A stretch of DNA of 64,000 nucleotides from Acidobacteriota bacterium (GTDB lineage Bacteria; Acidobacteriota; Terriglobia; Bryobacterales; Bryobacteraceae). Both the position numbers and the translations under genes were made by a program. Below, piece by piece: positions 24,863-33,732 of this stretch. The notes beneath the pieces were generated by a model, which saw nothing but the letters and a program-made list of their open reading frames with translations, had not been told where the DNA came from and did not search any database. Location of the stretch: positions 26,859-90,858 of the forward strand of contig JAFKEE010000052.1 in the NCBI GenBank assembly GCA_017307505.1, read 5' to 3'. How positions within the stretch are numbered: position 1 is the stretch's first letter; the number at the start of each line of letters is the position of its first letter.

Positions 24863-25533
24863 GCCAGCAGCCTCCGCGCGCGTTCAAAGACAGCCCGCAG
24901 CATGGGTTCGGTGAGTTTTCCAGTGGAGGTGTTCTGCTGGCTGGGGTGATAGGAACTGATGAGGATGGGCTCTCCCGGACCGAGGTGGTGCTCGCCGTCG
25001 TGTGAGAACACAAACTTCGAGCGGCGCTTACCGAGGTAGTTGTCGAAGGCGAGCCGGCCCAGGGCAACGACGATCTTCACCTGCTTCATGAGGGCGAATT
25101 CGCGCTCGAGATAACCGCGGCAGGCAACGATTTCCTGCGGAGTGGGCTTGTTGTCGGGCGGCGCGCAGCGGACGCTGGCGCTTACCCAGGCGTTGATCAA
25201 CTTCAGACCGTCGCCGCGATGATCGCTGGTGGGCTGGTTGGCAAAGCCGGTCTGGTGGAGGGCGCGATAGAGCCAGTCGCCCGATTTATCGCCGGTGAAG
25301 ACCCGGCCGGTTCGATTGGCGCCGTGGGCTCCGGGTGCCAGGCCAAGAATGAACAGTTCGGCGTGCGGATCGCCGAAGCCGGGCACAGGCCGGCCCCAGT
25401 AGTCCCATTCGAGATAGGCGCGCCGTTTTACCCGGGCCACCTCCAGGCAGTGTGCGCGCAGGCGCGGGCAGCGTTCGCAGTTGATGATTTCGTGTTCGAG
25501 CTGTGCCAGCCCCTTTGGCATCGCGGAGTTCAT
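24859..25533 (-). CDS. Family 5 uracil-DNA glycosylase (UDGb type)
   Basis: 224 residues. An N-terminal CERCPRLRAHC Cys set (iron-sulphur ligands), the active-site GLAPGAHGANRTGRVFTGDKSG and the C-terminal SSYHPSQQNTSTGKLT (minor-groove loop with catalytic-side His) are the signatures of family 5 UDG. It removes uracil and deaminated bases from DNA. A further Cys in SASVRCAPP and one in VACRGYL complete the four cluster ligands. An in-frame ATG four residues later is an alternative start. First gene of the minus-strand run, divergent from the DegT gene across about 44 bases. Confidence 0.93.
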   Translation of the reverse strand: MNSAMPKGLAQLEHEIINCERCPRLRAHCLEVARVKRRAYLEWDYWGRPVPGFGDPHAELFILGLAPGAHGANRTGRVFTGDKSGDWLYRALHQTGFANQPTSDHRGDGLKLINAWVSASVRCAPPDNKPTPQEIVACRGYLEREFALMKQVKIVVALGRLAFDNYLGKRRSKFVFSHDGEHHLGPGEPILISSYHPSQQNTSTGKLTEPMLRAVFERARRLLA

Positions 25534-25576
25534 CGCTGTTTCTCATTGTGAACGATTGGCGCTAGGATGATTAGCC

Positions 25577-26803
25577 ATGAGAACGCGAGTCAGCCGCAGA
25601 GCTATGATGGCCAGTGTTATGGCGCCCAACGAGCGGCCATCCTGGCCTGTGTTCGGTCCATTGGAAGAGACGTCCGTTCTGGAAGCACTGCGCAGTGGCC
25701 GTTGGAGCCGGTCGTCGGGCGGACGCAAGGTGCTTGAGTTTGAAGAAAAGTACGCGGCGCTGACGGGCGCCAAGTATTGTCTGGCGACCATGAACGGAAC
25801 CAGCGCGCTGATTGCGGCGCTGAATTCCATCGACGTCGGACCCGGCGATGCGGTGCTGCTGCCGCCGTATACCTTTGTGGCCACGCTGAATGTGCTGCTG
25901 ATGCAGCATGCCCTGCCCATTTTCGTGGACTCCGATATCGAAACCTTCCAGATGGATGCGACGAAACTGGACGCGGCGTATACGCAGGAGTGCGTGGCCG
26001 TCATGCCGGTGCACCTCGGCGGCGCTTCGGTGGATCTCGATGCGGTCATGAACTTCGCTCGCCGGCGGAATCTGAAACTGGTGGAGGACGCCTGCCAGGC
26101 GCATCTGGGCGAGTGGAAGGCGCGCAAAGTCGGCTCGTGGGGCGACTGCGGCTGCTTCAGCTTCCAGGCGTCCAAGAACCTGAATTGCGGCGAAGGCGGA
26201 GCGCTGATTACCAATGATGAAGAGTTGGCGAACCGGGCGTATGCGTTCCACACGAACGGGCGGCCCAAGGAGGTGGGTTCCGGGCTCGCTTATGCGCGCA
26301 ACGGCGCGAATCTGCGGATGACCGAGTTCCAGGCGGTGATCCTGCTGGCGCAGATGACACGCCTGGAAGCGCAGTCGAGGATCCGGGAAGAGAATGCTCG
26401 TTACCTGGCGGGGATGCTCTCAAAGATTCCGGGGATCCAGCCGGCACGTCTGCACGAGGGCTGCACCCGGAATGCCTGGCACCTGTTCATGTTCCGGTAT
26501 CTGGAGGATGCGGGCGTGCCGCGCGCTCAGTTCCTGAAGACTCTCAGCGGGAAGGGGATCTCGGCCTCCAGTGGATACACTCCGCTGAACAAGGAGCCGT
26601 TCCTGCTGAAGATGATGGAGGGACGGCACTACACGCGGATTTATGGGCAGAAGCGCATGAAGCTGTGGCTGGAGCAGAATGAGTGCCCCGTAAATGAGAA
26701 GTTGTGCCGCGAAGCGGTGTGGTTTCCGCAGACGGTCATGCTGGGGGCCCGCAGCGAGATGGAACGGATCGCCGAGGCGATTTCGCAGGCTCGCAAAGGC
26801 TGA
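25577..26803 (+). CDS. DegT/DnrJ/EryC1/StrS-family PLP aminotransferase
   Basis: 408 residues. Family features: NEWFGPLEE-like opening (PSWPVFGPLEETSVLEAL), the SGRWSRSSGG turn, PPYTFVATLN, HLGGASVDLDAVM with the PLP-ring Asp, EDACQAHLGEW and the PLP lysine Lys200 in CFSFQASKNLNCGEGG. It should catalyse PLP-dependent amination of a sugar nucleotide or related keto-sugar. No sugar-nucleotide pathway genes are adjacent. Start uncertain: ATGs at 25607 and 25610 also fit. It ends one base from the M1 gene on the other strand. Confidence 0.9.
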   Translation: MRTRVSRRAMMASVMAPNERPSWPVFGPLEETSVLEALRSGRWSRSSGGRKVLEFEEKYAALTGAKYCLATMNGTSALIAALNSIDVGPGDAVLLPPYTFVATLNVLLMQHALPIFVDSDIETFQMDATKLDAAYTQECVAVMPVHLGGASVDLDAVMNFARRRNLKLVEDACQAHLGEWKARKVGSWGDCGCFSFQASKNLNCGEGGALITNDEELANRAYAFHTNGRPKEVGSGLAYARNGANLRMTEFQAVILLAQMTRLEAQSRIREENARYLAGMLSKIPGIQPARLHEGCTRNAWHLFMFRYLEDAGVPRAQFLKTLSGKGISASSGYTPLNKEPFLLKMMEGRHYTRIYGQKRMKLWLEQNECPVNEKLCREAVWFPQTVMLGARSEMERIAEAISQARKG

Positions 26804-26804
26804 G

Positions 26805-29219
26805 CTACTTGCGGAAGGCAAGAACACCCGCGCCGGGCGCGAGTTCCACTTTGGTGGGTGCGGCTTTCAGCTTCAAGGTGAAGGTGGCTGGGTCGGGGCC
26901 CGTGCGCACCCATTTGACGATGGGCTGAGCCTGGCCCGGTACCCGGATTTCGACAGGGACGTCGATGCTGAACTCGTCGGTGACGCCCGTCTGCCTGACC
27001 GAGACGGAGACCTGCACCTGCGGGGCTTTGCCTTTCACGCTGCTGGTGAACTCGAGAGTGGGCACACCGGTCGAGTAGACCCAGTTGTCGAAGAAGTTGT
27101 CGAGGGTGGAATCAGGAATTCCCTTGGGAGAGAACTCGGCCGCGATGAGGCGGAACTGGTCTGTGTTGAACGGCTGGTAGGCATAGCGCTTACGAATGGC
27201 GCCCAGCATAGCGAGGAAGTTGGTGTCGCCCATGCGCCGCCGCAGCATGTGGAGAATCCAGGATCCTTTGTTGTAGACAATGACGCGCCAGGGATCCAGC
27301 GGCGCATCGGTGCGCATCCGCATTCCCCAGGTGATGGGACCCGTCGACTCCACCGGGATGGCTGTCTTGCCTGTGCCGGACATCATCCGCATCTCTGCCC
27401 TGTACTCGTCCAGGGTCGTTTCCAGGGCTTTGGGGCCCTTCTTGCGTTCCAGGATCAACAGGGCGGAGTAGTTCGCGAAGGCCTCCATCAGCCACTCGTC
27501 GTGATAGGTGGCGGCGGTAACAAGATTGCCCCACCATTGGTGCGCCGTCTCGTGCGCATGCAGGATCTCGGAATAGAAGGTATGCTGCCTCGCTGACTGC
27601 AGGCTGGCCGGACGCTCCTTCTCACTCAGGAACGAGATGGTGGAGAGGTACAGCAGGCCCGGGAACCCCTGGCCGAAGTTGCCGGGAATGGGCGAGGCGG
27701 TGAGGGTCTTCAGTGGAGGAGGTCCGAACTGGGTGGACATCCACTCGAGGGATGACGCGATCTCAGTGGCCAGTTCCCGCAGGCGGGCCTGCGGATTTGG
27801 AGTGATGCCCGGTTGGCTCGTGACGACCTCGGAGACTCGCGGGGTGCGGCCGCCCATCGAGCGGGTCAGCGCCGGCGGAAGGACGATGGTATTGGGGCGG
27901 GCCTGCAGGGCAGTCTCGACTGTGCGGTTGGCGTAGACCTGCACTTCGAAGCCTCCACGGGAGACACCCGCATTCTCGTAAGCGCCGATATTGAATCCGG
28001 CCAGGCGGACTGGGGCGCTGGTGCGGCGCCGCACGACGCGGAACTCGCCCTCTTCCTTCTCATCCCCGATGTCGCCTGTCGCGACCACGCGCAGGTCCTT
28101 GGGTACGCGAAACGTGACGTCGAAGTTCGTGAATCCGAATCCATGGGATGGAAACCAATTCGTGCGCGCCGCGACATAGAAGACATTGTTGCCTGCCGGC
28201 CGGATGACCTTACCGCTATGCACGAATTCGATCTCATGGGAACTGCCGGCTTCCAGTGGCTGGGCGAGGATCACCAGGAACGGATCGTTGGTACGGCCGC
28301 CGATCAGGTTGGCACGCATGGATTCGCGGCGATAGATCTCCGCAGGCTGGCCGTCGATCTTCACCGCGGTGACTTCCATCTCGGGCGCCAGTTCAAATGA
28401 CAGCGCGCCGGCGACGCGTTGCTGCGGCCGGGCCGTGACCCGCGTGACGACATCCAGCCGCAGGTCCGGCTGCAGTTTGGCGTCGATGCGGTAGTTCTCC
28501 ATGACGACGTCTTCGCGCAGCGGTTCCTGGCCCTGGCGGTGTTTCCGGTTCTGAAAACTGGTCCAGACGTCGAAGCCCAGCACGCCCTTGTTGGACACCT
28601 GGCCCAGGATGCTCTCCTCGGGCAAGGTGGGGTCGTACATGAAATCGAAGTTGTCCAGAGTTTTGCCGGTGATGGCGGCGTAGAAGAGGCCTCGCGAGGG
28701 CTGCCGGGCGAGCAGGTCGAGGACAATCCGGACCTGGAAGCTGGTGCAAAGATTCTTAACGGTGCTATCCAGACGTCCGGCGATGGCCAGGCCCATCTCC
28801 GGGTTCGGCTTGGGCACCCCGTCGTTGATCGCCTTGAGGAACTCTTCTGCCGTGTCGTCGGTAAAAATGAGGAGGGCCGACCGGAAATGTTCGTCGAGAT
28901 TGGGCGACTCGGTGGCCATCGACAGGGAGAGGCGTTCGCTCCGGTTGGGCGGGCGTACGATGACTTCGGCGTCATCGGAGGGCTCGGCGGCGTAGTAGAT
29001 GGCGACCACCCGGCGGCCCGCCACCGGCTTGCCGAAGATGAGGAATCCGTCGGTAAAGTAGATTCGCGTATCGTCGCGCTGCAGGCTGAGATCCCGGACT
29101 CGGTAGCAGGCATCGGGATCCAAGGTCATCTCGCGAACCGCGGCGCCGAGGGACGCGGCGTTCTCGGCGAAGATACCGGGAATCAGGGCAAGTAGGAGCA
29201 GGCAGACACGCAGAATCAC
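26805..29219 (-). CDS. Secreted M1-family metallopeptidase
   Basis: About 804 residues from a GTG at 29219 that opens directly on a signal peptide (VILRVCLLLLALIPGIFA); a longer frame to 29267 adds 16 unlikely residues. The catalytic zinc motif HETAHQWWGN (HExxH) with the downstream third ligand in WLMEAFANYSA is intact, and the peptidase core (YGWFPSHGF-like: TNWFPSHGFGFTNF) is recognisable. The first 270 residues are a poorly conserved exported domain typical of large acidobacterial M1 proteins. Likely periplasmic/extracellular aminopeptidase for peptide scavenging. No partner gene. Confidence 0.9.
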   Translation of the reverse strand: MILRVCLLLLALIPGIFAENAASLGAAVREMTLDPDACYRVRDLSLQRDDTRIYFTDGFLIFGKPVAGRRVVAIYYAAEPSDDAEVIVRPPNRSERLSLSMATESPNLDEHFRSALLIFTDDTAEEFLKAINDGVPKPNPEMGLAIAGRLDSTVKNLCTSFQVRIVLDLLARQPSRGLFYAAITGKTLDNFDFMYDPTLPEESILGQVSNKGVLGFDVWTSFQNRKHRQGQEPLREDVVMENYRIDAKLQPDLRLDVVTRVTARPQQRVAGALSFELAPEMEVTAVKIDGQPAEIYRRESMRANLIGGRTNDPFLVILAQPLEAGSSHEIEFVHSGKVIRPAGNNVFYVAARTNWFPSHGFGFTNFDVTFRVPKDLRVVATGDIGDEKEEGEFRVVRRRTSAPVRLAGFNIGAYENAGVSRGGFEVQVYANRTVETALQARPNTIVLPPALTRSMGGRTPRVSEVVTSQPGITPNPQARLRELATEIASSLEWMSTQFGPPPLKTLTASPIPGNFGQGFPGLLYLSTISFLSEKERPASLQSARQHTFYSEILHAHETAHQWWGNLVTAATYHDEWLMEAFANYSALLILERKKGPKALETTLDEYRAEMRMMSGTGKTAIPVESTGPITWGMRMRTDAPLDPWRVIVYNKGSWILHMLRRRMGDTNFLAMLGAIRKRYAYQPFNTDQFRLIAAEFSPKGIPDSTLDNFFDNWVYSTGVPTLEFTSSVKGKAPQVQVSVSVRQTGVTDEFSIDVPVEIRVPGQAQPIVKWVRTGPDPATFTLKLKAAPTKVELAPGAGVLAFRK

Positions 29220-29346
29220 GAATCCAGTGTATGCCGTCGTTTTGTCCAGCGGCACCGGGGGTGGCACATGTTACGGGAGGCTGCGGGCGAGGGCGGACAG
29301 GTTGGCGGTGGGAAGGGGCAGGCGCCGGCCGGTGGCGGGCGCCTGG

Positions 29347-29853
29347 TCAGATGAACATCTCTTCGTCGTGAGTAGCCCTGTCGACGGTGGGCCTGCGGCC
29401 GAGCAGGAATGTCTGCACAGCGGCTTTGACTCCGGCCACGACACCGCTCACTTCGCGCACCGGGCGGAGCACGCCGCCGTGCACAACAGACACAACATCC
29501 TGCACGCGCATCAGCACATCTTCCACAACCAGTTCCACCCGTTCGCCCTGGATGCGCAGGTGCGTCGAGAGCTCCTGCCGCGCATTGTCCAGGTGAGTGA
29601 GCTGGGAATCGATGGCCTGCATGATGTCCCGGGCCTGCGTGGTGATTTCCTTCACGTCTCGCGTCGCCTCGGTCATCACTTTCTGGGCCTGCGCCAGGGT
29701 CTCTTTCGCCTCCGGAATCAGGGGCGAAACGTCCTGCTGCAGCTTGCGTACAGCGCGATAGATGCCTAACGAGGCGAGCGCGTTCATGAGCAGCGCGATG
29801 CTCGAGATCGAGACCGCGCCCGCCATCAAATAGAATGCCGCGTCCGATTGCAT
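29347..29853 (-). CDS. Membrane-anchored coiled-coil protein, DUF948-like
   Basis: 168 residues from ATG 29853 (a TTG two codons earlier is possible). An N-terminal membrane segment (YLMAGAVSISSIALLMNALASLGIY) is followed by a long coiled-coil with regular heptads (RKLQQDV..KETLAQAQKVMTEATRDVKEITTQARDIMQAID) and a hydrophobic C-terminal stretch. This resembles DUF948/YtxG-like envelope proteins. It comes directly after a YtxH-domain gene, a pairing known from Firmicutes (ytxG-ytxH) stress operons; function there is envelope stress response. Its role here is inferred from the pairing. Confidence 0.75.
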   Translation of the reverse strand: MQSDAAFYLMAGAVSISSIALLMNALASLGIYRAVRKLQQDVSPLIPEAKETLAQAQKVMTEATRDVKEITTQARDIMQAIDSQLTHLDNARQELSTHLRIQGERVELVVEDVLMRVQDVVSVVHGGVLRPVREVSGVVAGVKAAVQTFLLGRRPTVDRATHDEEMFI

Positions 29854-29859
29854 GCGCAA

Positions 29860-30186
29860 TTACACGCCTTCGATAATTTCGTCGCCCTGGTCGGAAACAG
29901 GAGTTGAGGCTTCAACCTTCTCCCGATACGCCGAACGGCCCGCTTCCACCGCGGCCGCCAGTTGTTCCTTCTGCCGCGCAATGGCTTGCTTGCTCTTGTC
30001 GAGCAAGTCAGTGGCCGATTCCTTGAGGTCCTCACTGCGGCGCTTGACGTAATCTTTGCCTTCGTCCGCCTTCTCGCGCAGAAGTTCGCGCGTCTCGGCT
30101 CCAGACTTGGGTGCGAAGAGAATGCCCGCCGCTACGCCAATACCCAGCCCGAGGAAGAAATAAGAGAACTTCTTGTCGTCTTCCAT
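29860..30186 (-). CDS. YtxH domain-containing protein
   Basis: 108 residues from ATG 30186, which has AAGGAG six bases upstream. N-terminal acidic stretch (MEDDKK), a Gly-rich membrane helix YFFLGLGIGVAAGILFAPKSG (the YtxH motif GxxxGxxxGxLFAPxxG) and a long amphipathic helix (RELLREKADEGKDYVKRR...KEQLAAAVEAG) follow. It is the standard YtxH design: small envelope/stress protein with one membrane segment. It precedes the DUF948-like gene with six bases between stop and start; divergent from recX. Confidence 0.88.
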   Translation of the reverse strand: MEDDKKFSYFFLGLGIGVAAGILFAPKSGAETRELLREKADEGKDYVKRRSEDLKESATDLLDKSKQAIARQKEQLAAAVEAGRSAYREKVEASTPVSDQGDEIIEGV

Positions 30187-30237
30187 GAGTGCTCCTTGCT
30201 GCTTACAGTGTACTCCACGCACAATGAGTACAGGCCC

Positions 30238-30762
30238 ATGCCGATTAAACAGCCGCGCAAACTCGATGCCGACGAGTTGCGCCACTATGCCATGAAGCTG
30301 CTCTCGTCGCGAGCGCTTTCGATTGGCGAGTTCAAGGCGAAGTTGAGGCTTCGCGCCGCCGATCCCGCCTCGATCGACGAAATCGTCCTGCAGCTCAAGG
30401 AATATGGCGCACTGAACGACCAGCGGTATGCCGGCCACTTTGCCGAGGCACGGGCCGGCAGCGGAGCCGTCGGGAAACAGCGTGTGCTCTCGGACCTGAT
30501 GCGCAAAAAGGTGGCGCCCAAGGTCGCGGAAAAGGCGGTCTCGGAGGCCTATGCCGGCACCGATGAGGTCGCGATGGTGGAGCAGTGGCTGGAGCGCAAG
30601 TATCGCAATCAGGACCTCGGTGCCCTGCTGCAGGAGCCGTCCAAACTAGCCTCCGTCTTCCGCCGTCTCCGCCAGGCGGGCTTTTCGACCAGTCCCTCCA
30701 TTCGCGTGCTCAAGCGTTATGCCGCCGAGGCGGAGCAACTCGAGGACATGGCGGAAGAGTAG
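30238..30762 (+). CDS. recX: Regulatory protein RecX
   Basis: 174 residues from ATG 30238 (longer frames run into unrelated code). The RecX repeat of three-helix modules is visible: YAMKLLSSRALSIGEFKAKLRLR, VLQLKEYGALNDQRYAGHFAEAR and KQRVLSDLMRKKV, matching the ALxLLAxRxxSxxELxxKLxxKG and LxxxGxLDDxRFA patterns. RecX binds RecA filaments and limits recombination. recA is not in the window, so it is an orphan copy by location. Its 3' end is four bases from the YfhO gene on the other strand. Confidence 0.88.
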   Translation: MPIKQPRKLDADELRHYAMKLLSSRALSIGEFKAKLRLRAADPASIDEIVLQLKEYGALNDQRYAGHFAEARAGSGAVGKQRVLSDLMRKKVAPKVAEKAVSEAYAGTDEVAMVEQWLERKYRNQDLGALLQEPSKLASVFRRLRQAGFSTSPSIRVLKRYAAEAEQLEDMAEE

Positions 30763-30766
30763 CCGC

Positions 30767-32869
30767 TCAGTGTTCGCGGCGTAGGGCGAGGAGCGCCAGC
30801 AGGATGGCCGCGGCGCTGATGGCCAGGCCGAGGCGGAAGGATGCAGGCTTGTAGGTCATTTCAACCCTGTGCGTGCCCTGACTGACCGCGACTCCGCGAA
30901 ATGCGGCGTTGACCAGTAGCACGGGCGCCTCCTGCCCATCGACTGTTGCGTGCCAGCCGGGATAGAACGCTTCCGAGGAAACCAGCAGAGCCGGGCGGTC
31001 GGTTCTCACCGACAGTGCGAACGATTCAGGTCGGTATGAGAGGACCTGGACCTCACCGTTCGCTTCCGGTTGGAAAGCAGGCAGGGGTCCTTTCGTCTCG
31101 AGGATGACTTCCCGTGCCGGCTGGAAGTCCGGCGAGCGAAGGCGTGCCACGGAGTCTGTCAGGCTCATGGTCCGGTACACATTGCCGATGATGGTGAATC
31201 GCGGCAGCGCATCGCCGTTCTCCCAGATGGCATGGCCGTCGATGGAATCGAGCTTGTGGATTGCCGGGCTAAGCAGGGCCTCTGACTTGGAGTCGTTCCA
31301 GGCGATGAGGTAACGCATGCCCAGCATGTCGAGCACAGGAGAAGCGGGGGCCTTCACGGGAATGTATCGTTCCCACTCATGCGCCTCGCCGAAGATTCGC
31401 CGCACGGCGAGGAAACGCTCCGAGGCCAGCGGTTCGTTGCCGGAAGCGGTGTAGTAACCCAGCACAGGAGCCGCATTGCCCCACATTTGGGTGGAATCGA
31501 TGGCGTCAATACGCCAGGGCGGCGATTGCGCGGTGGTCAGGCTGCGAAGGCGGTCGACGACATTGCGGCTCCCTTCGAACTCCCGGGCGGACGTGCGCAG
31601 GGCAGCATCGGGATCCCCTGTGTTCATGGGGCGGCCGGCGCCGGCCCACCACAGGTCGGCGAAGGCGATGGCGACGACGGCTGCCCGCAGCATCAGTGCC
31701 CTGCGCGCAAGCAGCGCCTCGAAGCCGTACGCGGCCAGTACAGCGAGACCCAGCGACAGCACGCACAGCCCGAACTCGTCGTAGAGGGACGACCGGATCA
31801 TGCGCGGCAGACGCGGATAAACAAACCGCATGAAGGGGGTGTGGCCGCCCATCATCACGTGCGCCGCCAGCGCGCTCGTCATCAGCAGAACCTGCCATCG
31901 CGCCGAGCGGAACCACCATAGGCCGGCGACGACCAGCAGCACGCCCGCCCCTCCGCAGTAGAAGTAGGCGAACGTGGGATTCCAGGGCTGATGGTAGGTG
32001 GAGAAGTCGAAGACGCCGTTCCAATTGGGCCAGGCGACGGCGCCAAACGCGGTGGGCGGAATGCCTCCTCCCCCGATATCCGTAAAGTCTGTCCGAAGGT
32101 GCGCGGTGCTCCAGTCGATCAGTTCCTTCGCCGGCACCAGTTGAACCGCCGCCAGGGCGGCGCCCCAGACACCGGCGGCAATCGTCTGCAGCGGCAGGCG
32201 CCAGCTTGCGCCGCGCAAGAGGAAGAGCCCTATGGACAGCACGCCCGTCGATGCGATGGCCATCATGAGCACGGCCGGAAATCCGGCCAGAACGATCATG
32301 GCCACGGAAAGCGCCAGCACTATCAGCCGGCGCCACGAGAAGCGCTCTGCCAAGGCGAACACCATTGCCCAGGCCAGCGGCATCCAGGCGGCGCCGGAGA
32401 CCGCGCCCTGGTGTTGGGCCTGGGAGGCGAAGAAGGCACCCAGTTCGTAGCTGACTCCGCCGAAGAGGGCGGCGGCCCGACCCAGCCTGAGGCGGCGGCA
32501 CAGCAGGTAGGCAAGCCAGCCCGCCAGGGCCATGTGCAGCGCGACATGCCACTCCAGCACGTCGAGGAGATAGTTCTCGTGTGTCAGCGCGTTGATGGCC
32601 GCAAATGGCCAGTTGGGCGGATAGAAGACCTGCGCCTGGAGGTTGGCCGCGAAGGGCATGCCGCAGTAGGAATGGGGATCCCAAAGAGGCAAGCGCCCTT
32701 CGGCCAGCGATTTCGCGAGGTAGCCTGCCTGCGGTACGTGATACCCGGGCAGGTCGTATGGAATGACGGCCTTGCTGGTAAACAGCGCCCGGCTGAAGAA
32801 CAGCAGAGGTGCGGACAGCAGGACAAACCCCACCCCAATCCGGCGGAGCCTGACGTTACTGCCCGTCAC
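30767..32869 (-). CDS. YfhO family integral membrane protein
   Basis: 700 residues. About 11-13 membrane helices in the first 420 residues are followed by a large extracytoplasmic domain (about 420-660) and a last C-terminal helix (FRLGLAISAAAILLALLAL). Signatures of the YfhO family: YDLPGYHVPQAGYLAKSLAEGRLPLWDPHSYCGMPFAAN near the N-terminus and the late GWHATVDGQEAPVLLVNAAFRGVAV (typical GW.A.VDG motif). YfhO proteins resemble GT-C-type glycosyltransferases and, in some bacteria, glycosylate lipoteichoic acid. Start is GTG. Last gene of a seven-gene run; two bases after the FAH gene stop. Confidence 0.87.
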   Translation of the reverse strand: MTGSNVRLRRIGVGFVLLSAPLLFFSRALFTSKAVIPYDLPGYHVPQAGYLAKSLAEGRLPLWDPHSYCGMPFAANLQAQVFYPPNWPFAAINALTHENYLLDVLEWHVALHMALAGWLAYLLCRRLRLGRAAALFGGVSYELGAFFASQAQHQGAVSGAAWMPLAWAMVFALAERFSWRRLIVLALSVAMIVLAGFPAVLMMAIASTGVLSIGLFLLRGASWRLPLQTIAAGVWGAALAAVQLVPAKELIDWSTAHLRTDFTDIGGGGIPPTAFGAVAWPNWNGVFDFSTYHQPWNPTFAYFYCGGAGVLLVVAGLWWFRSARWQVLLMTSALAAHVMMGGHTPFMRFVYPRLPRMIRSSLYDEFGLCVLSLGLAVLAAYGFEALLARRALMLRAAVVAIAFADLWWAGAGRPMNTGDPDAALRTSAREFEGSRNVVDRLRSLTTAQSPPWRIDAIDSTQMWGNAAPVLGYYTASGNEPLASERFLAVRRIFGEAHEWERYIPVKAPASPVLDMLGMRYLIAWNDSKSEALLSPAIHKLDSIDGHAIWENGDALPRFTIIGNVYRTMSLTDSVARLRSPDFQPAREVILETKGPLPAFQPEANGEVQVLSYRPESFALSVRTDRPALLVSSEAFYPGWHATVDGQEAPVLLVNAAFRGVAVSQGTHRVEMTYKPASFRLGLAISAAAILLALLALRREH

Positions 32870-32871
32870 CG

Positions 32872-33717
32872 TTATTCCACCATGGCTGCTTCGTTCACCA
32901 GAACGCCGATGGACGGGGAAGTGATGGTCACCACGTCGCCAGGAGCCAGCGCGGCTTCCTGCGTCACGATGATCCCCGTGCCCGTCAGCACGACACTGCT
33001 GGCCGGAACGGCATTGGCCTTCAGCAGATACTCCACCAGGGTCTCGATCTTACGGCCGAGCTTTGCGGTGGAGGTGCTGCCGTCGAACAACGTCTGTTGG
33101 TCGCGCTGGATGGTGCAGCGCATGTCGAGCGAATAGGGATCCTTGAGCTCATCCGGGGTCACAAACCACGGGCCCAGCGAGCAGCAGGCCGTGTAGACCT
33201 TGGATTGCGGCAGGTAAAGCGGGTTCTCGCGCTCGATGTCCCAGGCCGATACGTCGTTGGCCAGCGTGTAGCCGAGGACCTTCCCTTTGGAACCCAGCAG
33301 GACCGCCAGTTCCGGCTCTGGTGCGGTGAACTTCGAATCGGACCGGATGCCGATGGGCATATTGGTCCCGACGCACACCCGCGAGGTGCCTTTAAAAAAG
33401 ATCTCCGGCCTGGCGGAGGTGAACACATGACGGTAGAAGCCTTCCCGTGTATTGTGCTCGGCGTCGCGGAAGCTGGCGCTCATCTCATACGTGCAGCCGC
33501 AGGCCCACACTTCGCGGGGTTCCACCGGGATGGCGGGATCAAGGTGCTCGGCGGCCCGCACCGCATAGCGGCCGGCCAGTTCCGTCAAGGGAGTGCCGTC
33601 GCGTTCCGACCGTTCGATCAGTTCGCGCAGCGTATAGCCCGGAATCGGGCGCGCCAGCCCGCCTTCGAATAACGCGGCCGTCAGGCGGCCCTGCCACCAA
33701 ACTTGTCCAAGTTTCAT
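32872..33717 (-). CDS. FAH-family dehydratase/hydrolase (2-keto-3-deoxy-pentonate dehydratase-like)
   Basis: 281 residues with the fumarylacetoacetate-hydrolase fold. Metal motif visible as TAPEPELAVLLGSKGKVLGYTLANDVSAWDIE (Glu/Glu/Asp ligands) with PEIFFKGT and a CGCTYEMSA start region. Its length and CTYEMS/ GSTSTAKL features resemble 2-keto-3-deoxy-D-arabinonate dehydratase-type members. Immediately upstream (15 bases) is an aldehyde dehydrogenase of the 2,5-dioxopentanoate type. Together they would carry out the last two steps of a Weimberg/arabinonate pathway ending in 2-oxoglutarate. The exact substrate is an inference from this neighbour. Confidence 0.85.
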   Translation of the reverse strand: MKLGQVWWQGRLTAALFEGGLARPIPGYTLRELIERSERDGTPLTELAGRYAVRAAEHLDPAIPVEPREVWACGCTYEMSASFRDAEHNTREGFYRHVFTSARPEIFFKGTSRVCVGTNMPIGIRSDSKFTAPEPELAVLLGSKGKVLGYTLANDVSAWDIERENPLYLPQSKVYTACCSLGPWFVTPDELKDPYSLDMRCTIQRDQQTLFDGSTSTAKLGRKIETLVEYLLKANAVPASSVVLTGTGIIVTQEAALAPGDVVTITSPSIGVLVNEAAMVE

Positions 33718-33732
33718 CTGTTTCCCGATTGC

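Noticed and set aside
24863..25576. A TPP riboswitch controlling TenA
   Set aside because: No CTGAGA/ACCTGATCTGG-type core was found upstream of UDG, and TenA is translationally coupled to UDG.
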